From VAZQ01 sp040510815 (GTDB lineage Bacteria > Pseudomonadota > Alphaproteobacteria > Rhizobiales > Xanthobacteraceae): 10,505 nt of DNA. Shown in pieces: positions 1 through 5,398 of the stretch (positions within the stretch are counted from its first letter, which is position 1; every line of letters begins with the position of its first letter). The position numbers and the translations under genes were made by a program. Location: the NCBI GenBank assembly GCA_040510815.1, contig JBEVIH010000319.1:1-10505 (forward strand), written 5' to 3'. The notes below the pieces were generated by a model. That model saw only the letters and a list, made by a program, of their open reading frames with translations. It had not been told where the DNA came from and did not search any database.

Positions 1-267
1 TTCGACGGGCTCGACGTGCTGCTCGCCCCCTGCGCCAACGGCGAGGCGCCGCGCGGGCTCACCGACACCGGCGATCCGGGCTTCCAGGCGATCTGGACCA
101 TCCTCTACACCCCGGCGCTGGCCTTGCCGACGCATCGCGGCGCGAACGGCCTGCCGGTCGCGATCCAGCTGGTGGCGCAGCGGCACGACGACCGCCGCCT
201 GTTCGCCTGCGCGCGCTGGGTCTGGCAGAAACTCGGCGCGCCCGATCTGGTCGGCGTCCGCGGCTAG
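1..267 (+). CDS. Amidase-signature family hydrolase, C-terminal fragment
   Basis: This is the last 88 codons of a gene that begins upstream of the window; the frame is open from base 1 to the TAG at 265-267. Amidase-signature enzymes hydrolyse carboxamides with a Ser-cisSer-Lys triad, but the catalytic part is missing here, so substrate cannot be judged. What is visible is the typical C-terminal portion: an FDGLDVLLAP segment (the family's 'fD..D.lltP'), a TGDPGFQAIWTILYTPALALP segment split around the family's conserved hydrophobic stretch, then GLPVAIQLVAQ and a final helix of the 'A..W' kind. It lies 13 nt upstream of the CoxG-like gene on the same strand, so the two are probably cotranscribed. 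Assignment to the amidase family is fairly secure; the specific function is unknown. Confidence 0.82.
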   Translation, partial: FDGLDVLLAPCANGEAPRGLTDTGDPGFQAIWTILYTPALALPTHRGANGLPVAIQLVAQRHDDRRLFACARWVWQKLGAPDLVGVRG

Positions 268-280
268 CGAGATCGGGGCG

Positions 281-901
281 ATGGAATTCGACAATTCATT
301 CGAGGTGCCGCTGCCGCCGATGCAAGCCTGGAAGGTGCTGACCGACATCCAGCGCGTCGCGCCCTGCATGCCGGGCGCGGAATTGACCGAGGTGGTCGAC
401 CCGGACACCTACAAGGGCAGGATCTCGGTGCGGCTCGGGCCGGTGGCGCTGACCTTCGCGGGGGTGGTGAAGTTCGAGGAGCGCGACGAGACGAATTATT
501 CCGCGCGCATTGCGGCCCAGGGCACCGACGCCAAGGGCCGGGGCGGCGCCAATTCGGTGGCGACCATCCGGCTGGAGCCGGCTGGCGGCGGCTCCAAGGT
601 GCTGGTGCACACCAACCTGACGCTGTCGGGATCGGTCGCGCAATACGGCCGCGGCGTCGGCATCATCCAGGCCACCGCCACGCAGCTCATGAACCAGTTC
701 GCCAAGTGCCTGAAGGACAAGCTCGCGCAGGATGGTCCCGCGGCGGCTCCCGCCGCGGCAGCCTCGGCCGCGCCGCTGCAATCGTCGCCGTCGATCGTTC
801 CACCATCTCCCCCGGCGGCAGCGGCCAAGCCGATTTCCGGCTTTGCGCTGATCATCAAAGTGATTTGGAATTCGATCGTCGGCTTGTTCAAGCGTTCGTA
901 G
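281..901 (+). CDS. CoxG-like SRPBCC-domain protein with C-terminal hydrophobic tail
   Basis: A 206-residue protein. Residues 1-150 match the CoxG (carbon monoxide dehydrogenase subunit G) branch of the SRPBCC fold: FEVPLPPMQAWKVLTDI near the N-terminus, the APCMPGAEL motif at about 27-35, YKGRISVRLGP at 44-53, and a long terminal helix (about 125-150). CoxG proteins have a hydrophobic cavity and help molybdo-flavoenzymes of the CO dehydrogenase type reach the membrane or its quinones. Residues 151-183 form an Ala/Pro/Ser-rich linker, and residues 187-203 are a hydrophobic or amphipathic segment ending in KRS, likely a membrane anchor. No coxMSL genes are in the window; the neighbour is an amidase, so its partner here is unknown. 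The start is the ATG 13 nt after the amidase stop, with only a weak G-rich ribosome site. The TAG stop lies inside a palindromic repeat. Confidence 0.83.
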   Translation: MEFDNSFEVPLPPMQAWKVLTDIQRVAPCMPGAELTEVVDPDTYKGRISVRLGPVALTFAGVVKFEERDETNYSARIAAQGTDAKGRGGANSVATIRLEPAGGGSKVLVHTNLTLSGSVAQYGRGVGIIQATATQLMNQFAKCLKDKLAQDGPAAAPAAAASAAPLQSSPSIVPPSPPAAAAKPISGFALIIKVIWNSIVGLFKRS

Positions 902-993
902 GTTGGGTCGGGCGATTGCGCGAGACCCAACACCGCACAGCAAAAGTGACGACTCGCGATTGTTGGGTCTCGCAAGAGCTCGACCCAACCTAC
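898..993. repeat. Long imperfect palindromic repeat, copy 1
   Basis: The left arm at 898-932 begins GTAGGTTGGGTCG and ends GAGACCCAACA. The right arm at 961-993 is close to its reverse complement, beginning TGTTGGGTCTCGC and ending CGACCCAACCTAC. A spacer of 28 nt separates them. Each arm also holds its own GTTGGGTC/GACCCAAC inverted pair, so more than one fold is possible. The element fills the gap between the convergent coxG-like and SnoaL-like genes and could act as a bidirectional terminator or mRNA stabiliser, although no T-run follows. I recall similar dispersed palindromes in Bradyrhizobium-type genomes; that is memory, not a search. The segment 957-994 recurs exactly at 1472-1509. Confidence 0.85.
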
Positions 994-998
994 GGTGA

Positions 999-1397
999 TT
1001 AATCGTCCGCGCGGTAGTCGAAGTCGACGTCCGCCAAATGCCAGAATTCCGAGATCTTGCCCCCTTTCAGATGGTAGAAATAGTTGCATTCCACGGAGAC
1101 CGCTTGCCCGGAGGCTCCGCTCGCCGTGAACCCGGAGGCCGCGCTCGCCGAGAACAGGAAGCGGATCGCGAATTTGTCCTCCGCGGCGACGATGTCCTTG
1201 ATGTCGAATTTGGGATTGGGGTAGCGCGGGTGGTCCGTCACCAGGCGATGGACGACATCGTCGTAGGTCAGTTGCTGCTTGCGGTGGTGGCCGATCATGT
1301 CGCGATGATAGAAGCGCGGAACGGCCTCGGCGGCGAACGGCTCCCAGACCTCCCGCATCAGCCTCTCGGCGAACGCCTGGGTCTCTCGGCTATCCAT
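999..1397 (-). CDS. SnoaL-like / NTF2-fold polyketide-cyclase-type protein
   Basis: A 132-residue protein with the pattern of the SnoaL-like branch of the NTF2 fold: an N-terminal helix (AFAERLMREVWEPF), then FYHRDMIGHHRKQQLTYDDV (about 29-48), a central strand pair, and the closing strands YFYHLKGGKISEFWHLADVDF (about 106-126). Members of this fold act as small-molecule isomerases, cyclases or hydratases, or as binding proteins without catalysis; I cannot choose between these. The ATG at 1395-1397 is preferred over an earlier in-frame ATG at 1490 because a strong Shine-Dalgarno lies 7 nt upstream and the extra 31 residues would be encoded mostly by a palindromic repeat. Residues 82-97 are a tandem octapeptide duplication. 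The gene is the likely last member of the tctB-tctA-hydrolase run, separated from it by a repeat. It converges on the coxG-like gene. Confidence 0.8.
   Translation of the reverse strand: MDSRETQAFAERLMREVWEPFAAEAVPRFYHRDMIGHHRKQQLTYDDVVHRLVTDHPRYPNPKFDIKDIVAAEDKFAIRFLFSASAASGFTASGASGQAVSVECNYFYHLKGGKISEFWHLADVDFDYRADD
1107..1154. repeat. 24-bp tandem duplication inside the SnoaL-like gene
   Basis: Positions 1107-1130 and 1131-1154 are adjacent 24-bp units that agree at 21 of 24 bases. Both begin CCCGGAGGC on the plus strand. Read on the coding (minus) strand they give the octapeptides FSASAASG (residues 82-89) and FTASGASG (residues 90-97). The unit length is a multiple of three, so the frame is kept. 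It probably enlarges a surface hairpin loop of the NTF2 fold. Confidence 0.85.
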
Positions 1398-1404
1398 GAT
1401 TTTT

Positions 1405-1412
1405 TCCTCCTC
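1405..1412 (-). promoter_or_regulatory. Shine-Dalgarno site fixing the SnoaL-like start
   Basis: The minus strand reads GAGGAGGA here, a near-ideal anti-16S match placed 7 nt before the ATG at 1397. It decides the start of the SnoaL-like gene in favour of the 132-residue form. It lies just outside the palindromic repeat that ends at 1418. Confidence 0.82.
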
Positions 1413-1417
1413 AGACC

Positions 1418-1508
1418 GTAGGTTGGATCGAGCGCAGCGAGACCCAACGCTTCGCGCGACGTCTTGGCTCCCGATTGTTGGGTCTCGCAAGAGCTCGACC
1501 CAACCTAC
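1418..1508. repeat. Long imperfect palindromic repeat, copy 2
   Basis: The left arm at 1418-1448 begins GTAGGTTGGATCGAGCG and ends GAGACCCAAC. The right arm at 1476-1508 is identical to the right arm of copy 1. The segment 1472-1509 matches 957-994 base for base over 38 bp in the same orientation, while left arms and spacers differ. It sits between the CocE-type hydrolase stop and the SnoaL-like start, inside what looks like one transcription unit, so it may give partial termination or mRNA processing. Together with copy 1 it brackets the SnoaL-like gene exactly. Confidence 0.85.
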
Positions 1509-1526
1509 GAAGGCGTTCGCCGCGCC

Positions 1527-3278
1527 TCATTTCGGCGGCATGATCGGCAGCAGCAGATAGGCGTTGCGGCCCGGTCCCGCATGCAGCGTGACGTCGCCGC
1601 CGAACACGGCCGCCGGCCGGTCGCGCGGGTCGTCGTGGCGGAACGGCCCCACGCCGGTCCACACCGTGCCGAGCGTCTTGAGGCCGGGGCCCGGCCCGCC
1701 GCCGTAGACGTAGTCCTTGCCGCGCACGGTGAGCGCCAATCGATAATGCTTCGGCGCCACGATCGAGGTCGGCCAGACCTCGACGTCGACCTCGTAGACC
1801 TTGCCCTTCTCGAGCTTCTGCTCCTCGTCGTGGCTGTGATAGGGCCGATATGGCAGGCTCAGCTTCCTGTCGAGCTTGCGGTGGGAGACTCGCAGCCAGC
1901 CTTGCGCCAGCGGCGTGTGCGGATCGAGCGCGCCCTGGAACACCAGCTCCTTCATGTCGGGCGAGAACGCGCGCACCACCAGGAACAGGTCGGCGTCGGC
2001 GGTCGCCGACGACACCCACAGCTTGGCGACGATCGGCCCGGTGATCTCGGTGTCCTGCTTGAGCGGCGCGCCGAGGAAGGTGACGCCCTCGCCCAGGCCC
2101 GCATAGGTCACCGATGATTTCTTCGACTGCCGCTTGGCCGACAGCGAATAATCGGCGGGGTCGAGAAAGAGCTTGGTCCAGCGCGTGCGCTTGAGCGGCC
2201 ATTCCTTCTCGTGCCGCTCGACGAACTTGTCGACGTGGCGGACCTGCAGCAGCACCTTCGACTGCTTCTTCCAGCCGGTATCCGCGCCCTTGAGGAAATG
2301 CCCGAAGAACTTCTTCTGCAGGGCAACGCCGTAGTCGGTGTAGAAATGCGTCCAGTGCTCGAGGCCATGGCATTCGAGCCACTTCTGCTTCGAGGCCGCC
2401 CGCACGAAGCCTTCGAAATTGCCGCGCGGATGCAGGCCCTGGCCGCCCCAGTTGGCGGCCGAGAACAGCGGCACCTTCACCTTCGACCAATCGGGCATGC
2501 GCGACTGCCAGTACTCGTCGGTGTCGAGCTTGCGGGCGAGGCAGTCCTCGTAGAAATTGCGCCGGTTGGCGCCGAGTTCCTCCTCGGTCAGCTCGATCGG
2601 GCCGGACACCCAGTCGCCGTTCATGCGGCTCCTGAAGCCGCGCTTTCCGCGGCCGTGCTGCAGCGTGTAGACCTGCGACCGCGACCAGTCATGGGTGAAG
2701 CCGTTGCAGAAAATGCCGCCGTGATGCGCCATGTCGCGGTAGAAGTCGGCAGCCCCTTCCCACAGGCAGATGGCGGCGAGATGCTTGGGCTGCAGCGCCG
2801 CCGCCTGCCACTGGTTCTCCGCGTAATAGGAGATGCCGTTGAGCCCGACCTTGCCGTTCGACCACGGCTGCACGCCCGCCCATTCGACGCACAGCGCCAG
2901 GTCCTGCGCCTCGCGCAGCGACCAGATGTCGATGACGCCGGGCGAGCGGCCGGCGCCGCGGCTGTCGACGCGGATGCAGACATAGCCGTCCGGCACCCAT
3001 TTCTCCGGATCGACCACCTCCCAGCACTGATACTTGTTGGTCGAGCCGGTGGGCACGTCCGGATGGTTCTCGCACATGCGCCGCCACTGCTCGGCGTAGA
3101 GGTCCTCGAAGTGCAGCCACTTGCCGTAGGGCCCGTAGGTCAGCAGCACCGGATATCTGCCCTGCTCGATCGGCCGGTAGATGTCGCAGCGCAGGACGAG
3201 TCCGTCGTCCATCTTGATCGGCATGTCCCAGTCGATCCGCATGCCGTCGCGGATTTCGCTGACTTCGCGGTAGCTCAT
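1527..3278 (-). CDS. CocE/NonD-family (peptidase S15-like) alpha/beta hydrolase
   Basis: A 583-residue protein, near the usual 550-650 of this family, which includes cocaine esterase, glutaryl-7-ACA acylases and X-Pro dipeptidyl peptidases. The N-terminal half is the alpha/beta hydrolase core: DGLVLRCDIYRP (about 25-36), the TYGPYG oxyanion-loop motif (47-52), VRVDSRGAGRS-like sequence (102-112) and the nucleophile elbow GLNGISYYAENQW, with Ser150. A candidate catalytic His is His311 or His308 (LEHWTHFY). The canonical acid motif (typically 'GWYD') is replaced by AANWGGQGLHPRGN (about 274-287), so the triad acid is not obvious. Residues from about 365 form the C-terminal jelly-roll domain (WVSSATADADLFLVVR). 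It starts 32 nt after tctA. The ATG at 3276-3278 has a GGAGAGG site 7 nt upstream. It probably hydrolyses an ester or amide taken up or made by this locus. No signal peptide is seen. Confidence 0.87.
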   Translation of the reverse strand: MSYREVSEIRDGMRIDWDMPIKMDDGLVLRCDIYRPIEQGRYPVLLTYGPYGKWLHFEDLYAEQWRRMCENHPDVPTGSTNKYQCWEVVDPEKWVPDGYVCIRVDSRGAGRSPGVIDIWSLREAQDLALCVEWAGVQPWSNGKVGLNGISYYAENQWQAAALQPKHLAAICLWEGAADFYRDMAHHGGIFCNGFTHDWSRSQVYTLQHGRGKRGFRSRMNGDWVSGPIELTEEELGANRRNFYEDCLARKLDTDEYWQSRMPDWSKVKVPLFSAANWGGQGLHPRGNFEGFVRAASKQKWLECHGLEHWTHFYTDYGVALQKKFFGHFLKGADTGWKKQSKVLLQVRHVDKFVERHEKEWPLKRTRWTKLFLDPADYSLSAKRQSKKSSVTYAGLGEGVTFLGAPLKQDTEITGPIVAKLWVSSATADADLFLVVRAFSPDMKELVFQGALDPHTPLAQGWLRVSHRKLDRKLSLPYRPYHSHDEEQKLEKGKVYEVDVEVWPTSIVAPKHYRLALTVRGKDYVYGGGPGPGLKTLGTVWTGVGPFRHDDPRDRPAAVFGGDVTLHAGPGRNAYLLLPIMPPK

Positions 3279-3285
3279 CTGCGGT

Positions 3286-3292
3286 CCTCTCC
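3286..3292 (-). promoter_or_regulatory. Shine-Dalgarno site for the CocE-type hydrolase
   Basis: The minus strand reads GGAGAGG 7 nt before the ATG at 3278. The same reading frame stays open upstream for nearly 1.5 kb antiphase to tctA, so this site is what shows that the hydrolase starts here and is not part of a giant fusion. Confidence 0.75.
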
Positions 3293-3310
3293 CATGACGC
3301 TCTTTTCTGC

Positions 3311-4810
3311 CTATTCCTTCAACGCCTCTTCCCGCTTGCGCCGGATCGCCGGCGCCGCGATCACGATCAGTAGCAGCACCGCCGCCACCAGAAAGGCGAG
3401 GCTGATCGGCTCGGTGAGAAACACCATCGGGTCGCCGCGCGAGATCAACAGGGCGCGGCGCAGGTTCTCCTCCATCATCGGCCCGAGCACGAAGCCGAGC
3501 ACGAGCGGCGCCGGCTCGCAATCGAGCTTGAGCGCCACGTAGCCGAAGACGGCGAAGAACGCCATCACGAACAGGTCGAACGGCTTGGTGTTGATGGTGT
3601 AGGCGCCGATGCAGCAGAACACGATGATCGCCGGATAGAGCAGCCGGTAGGGCACGCGCAGCAGTTTCGCCCATAGTCCCACGAGCGGCAGGTTGAGCAC
3701 CACCAGCATGAGGTTGCCGATCCACATGCTGGCGATCAGCCCCCAGAACATGCCGGGCCGGTCGGTCATCACCCGCGGCCCCGGGGCGATGCCGTGGATC
3801 ATCAGCGCTCCGATCATCATCGCCATGGTCGGGTTGCCCGGGATGCCCAAGGTCAGCATCGGGATGAACGAGGTCTGCGCGCCGGCATTGTTGGCGGATT
3901 CCGGCGCCGCGACGCCGCGGATGTCGCCGCGGCCGAAGTCGCGCGGCGGCCGCGCCACGTTCTTCTCGAGCGTGTAGGCGGCGAACGAGGCCAGCAACGC
4001 GCCGCCGCCCGGCAGCACGCCGAGGATCGCGCCGAGCGAGGTGCCGCGCAGGATCGAGCCGACGCAGTGACGCAGGTCGGCAAGGCTCGGCCACACCCGG
4101 CCGACCGCGCCCGACACGATGCTGGTCTGCTGCTGCTTCTCGAGATTGTAGGCGACCTCGGCGATGCCGTAGATCGCCATCGAGAGCGCCACGAACTCGA
4201 CCCCGTCGGCGAGCCCGGTCATCCCGAAATCGAACCGCCGCACGCCGGAATTGATGTCGGTGCCGGCGATGCCGAGGAGGAGCCCGAGCACCACCATGGC
4301 GATCGCCTTGACCAGCGAGCCGTGCGCCAGCACCACCGCGGCGATCAGGCCGCACACCATCAGCGAGAAATATTCGGCGGGGCCGAACTGCAAGGCGACG
4401 GCGGCGAGCGGCGGCGCGGCGACCGCGATCAGCAGCGTCGCGACGCTGCCGGCGAAGAACGAGCCGATGGCGGCTATGCCGAGCGCCGGACCGGCGCGGC
4501 CTTGCCGCGCCATCTGGTGCCCGTCGATGGTGGTGACCACCGAGGAGGCCTCGCCCGGAATGTTGACCAGGATGGCGGTGGTCGAGCCGCCATACTGGGC
4601 GCCGTAATAGATGCCGGCGAGCAGGATCAGCGCCGATTCCGGCGACAGCGTGAACGAGATCGGCAGCAGCATCGCGACCGTCGTCACCGGCCCGATGCCG
4701 GGCAGCACGCCGATGATGGTGCCGAGCAGGACGCCGATGAAGCAATAGGCGATGTTCTGGAGCGTGAGCGCGACCGCAAATCCGACCGCCAGATTGGACA
4801 GCACGTCCAT
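3311..4810 (-). CDS. tctA: Tripartite tricarboxylate transporter large membrane subunit TctA
   Basis: A 499-residue, very hydrophobic protein of the normal TctA length (about 500) with around ten to twelve membrane segments. TctA is the large permease subunit of the TTT systems, which import carboxylates using an ion gradient and a periplasmic binding protein (TctC). The twofold internal repeat of the family is plain: GVLPGIGPVTTVAMLLP at 34-50 pairs with GVLPGGGALLASFAAYTLEKN at 264-284, each followed by a conserved loop (GIYYGAQYGGSTTAILVNIPG at 66-86 shortened by one, and APESANNAGAQTSFIPMLTL at 302-321). Other family stretches are TIDGHQMARQGRAGPALGIA (94-113) and LVLGPMMEENLRRALLIS-type sequence (about 441-457). 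It begins 7 nt after tctB, with no good Shine-Dalgarno, which suggests translational coupling. The substrate cannot be read from the sequence. Confidence 0.94.
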   Translation of the reverse strand: MDVLSNLAVGFAVALTLQNIAYCFIGVLLGTIIGVLPGIGPVTTVAMLLPISFTLSPESALILLAGIYYGAQYGGSTTAILVNIPGEASSVVTTIDGHQMARQGRAGPALGIAAIGSFFAGSVATLLIAVAAPPLAAVALQFGPAEYFSLMVCGLIAAVVLAHGSLVKAIAMVVLGLLLGIAGTDINSGVRRFDFGMTGLADGVEFVALSMAIYGIAEVAYNLEKQQQTSIVSGAVGRVWPSLADLRHCVGSILRGTSLGAILGVLPGGGALLASFAAYTLEKNVARPPRDFGRGDIRGVAAPESANNAGAQTSFIPMLTLGIPGNPTMAMMIGALMIHGIAPGPRVMTDRPGMFWGLIASMWIGNLMLVVLNLPLVGLWAKLLRVPYRLLYPAIIVFCCIGAYTINTKPFDLFVMAFFAVFGYVALKLDCEPAPLVLGFVLGPMMEENLRRALLISRGDPMVFLTEPISLAFLVAAVLLLIVIAAPAIRRKREEALKE

Positions 4811-4817
4811 CGGAACG

Positions 4818-5264
4818 TTACAGGCTCGGCCAGACGGGGAGCGGAAGACCGAGCGCGTAGACGAACACGCCGACCGAGAAGACGATCAGTGCGACCGCCA
4901 GCGCCGCCGTCTCGATCGGACGGAATTGCAGCCCGGCGCAGGCCGCAAGCGCGACCAGGATCGCGAGCGAGATGACCAGTCCGAGCGGCTCGATCGCCAG
5001 CCCGAACAGGCAGACCGCGCCCGCGATGATCGCCAGCGGCAGCACGTGGAAGCGCGGCAGCGGCTCGCCGTCGAGGACGATCGAACGCACCACCAAAACG
5101 ACGCCCAGGCCGGCGAGCGCCAGGCCCAACAGCAGTGGGAAATAGCCGGGGCCCATGCGGCCGGCGGAGCCGAGCGAATATCCGCGCGCGGCGAAGAGCG
5201 CGACCGCCGCGAAGGCGCAGAACATCACTCCCGCCCAGAAATCCTTCGGCGCGCGGATTCTCAT
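4818..5264 (-). CDS. tctB: Tripartite tricarboxylate transporter small membrane subunit TctB
   Basis: A 148-residue protein with about four or five hydrophobic segments (roughly 10-27, 41-62, 74-107 as a possible pair, and 118-140), the size and layout of TctB. Family features are the N-terminal RAPKDFWAG and the MGPGYFPLLLGLALAGLG stretch at 37-54 that follows the first segment. TctB is the small membrane subunit that pairs with TctA in carboxylate import. I chose the ATG at 5262-5264 because family proteins begin a few residues before 'pKD' and a GAGGGG box lies 3 nt upstream, a short spacing. An in-frame ATG at 5324 would add 20 atypical residues. It is the first gene of the minus-strand run and is divergent from the GS-like gene. 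No tctC lies next to it. Confidence 0.9.
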   Translation of the reverse strand: MRIRAPKDFWAGVMFCAFAAVALFAARGYSLGSAGRMGPGYFPLLLGLALAGLGVVLVVRSIVLDGEPLPRFHVLPLAIIAGAVCLFGLAIEPLGLVISLAILVALAACAGLQFRPIETAALAVALIVFSVGVFVYALGLPLPVWPSL

Positions 5265-5398
5265 CAACCCCTCAGCGATGCACCACCATCGCGCGATCAA
5301 ATCGGCAAGCTCCCGGCTCGTCAATGGCGCCGTCGTTCGGCTGGATCGCCCTCCGGCGATCCTCTACATTCCCGCCCGCTCGCGAGCTCGCGCATGGA
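5265..5398. promoter_or_regulatory. Divergent intergenic region with palindromes (candidate operators)
   Basis: This 134-bp gap separates tctB (leftward) from the GS-like gene (rightward) and must hold promoters for at least one of them. It contains a perfect 8-bp inverted repeat GGATCGCC/GGCGATCC (5343-5350 and 5355-5362, 4-nt spacer), a 12-bp perfect palindrome CGCGAGCTCGCG (5381-5392) only 6 nt before the GS-like start, an overlapping GCTCGCGAGC (5378-5387), and ATCGCGCGAT (5288-5297). These could be binding sites for a dimeric regulator, but short GC palindromes are common in GC-rich DNA. No regulator gene is in the window. I could not identify convincing -35/-10 boxes. Confidence 0.5.

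Noticed and set aside
898..993. Calling the palindromic repeat a CRISPR or a classical Rho-independent terminator.
   Set aside because: There are only two copies with a gene between them, no regular spacers, and no T-run after the stem. A dispersed palindromic repeat fits better.
1398..1490. In-frame extension of the SnoaL-like gene to an ATG at 1490.
   Set aside because: The added residues are encoded by the palindromic repeat, and a strong ribosome site fixes the start at 1397.
2211..3542. Plus-strand open frame of 443 codons opposite the CocE-type hydrolase.
   Set aside because: It has no recognisable domain, and the opposite strand encodes a complete hydrolase with conserved motifs.
1527..4745. 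A very long minus-strand open frame (over 1,000 codons) that could be read as an N-terminally extended hydrolase.
   Set aside because: Its first half is out of frame with tctA, Arg/Ala-rich and without domains. The real hydrolase starts at 3278 with a good Shine-Dalgarno.
5336..5370. A possible sigma-70 promoter (TTCGGC ... TACATT) before the GS-like gene.
   Set aside because: The spacing of about 23 nt is too wide and both boxes are poor matches, so I do not call it.
5135..5398. In-frame upstream extension of the GS-like gene by 88 codons.
   Set aside because: It is antisense to tctB, is rich in Arg/Pro/Ser with no family similarity, and would span the divergent promoter region. GS-family sequence begins only after 5399.
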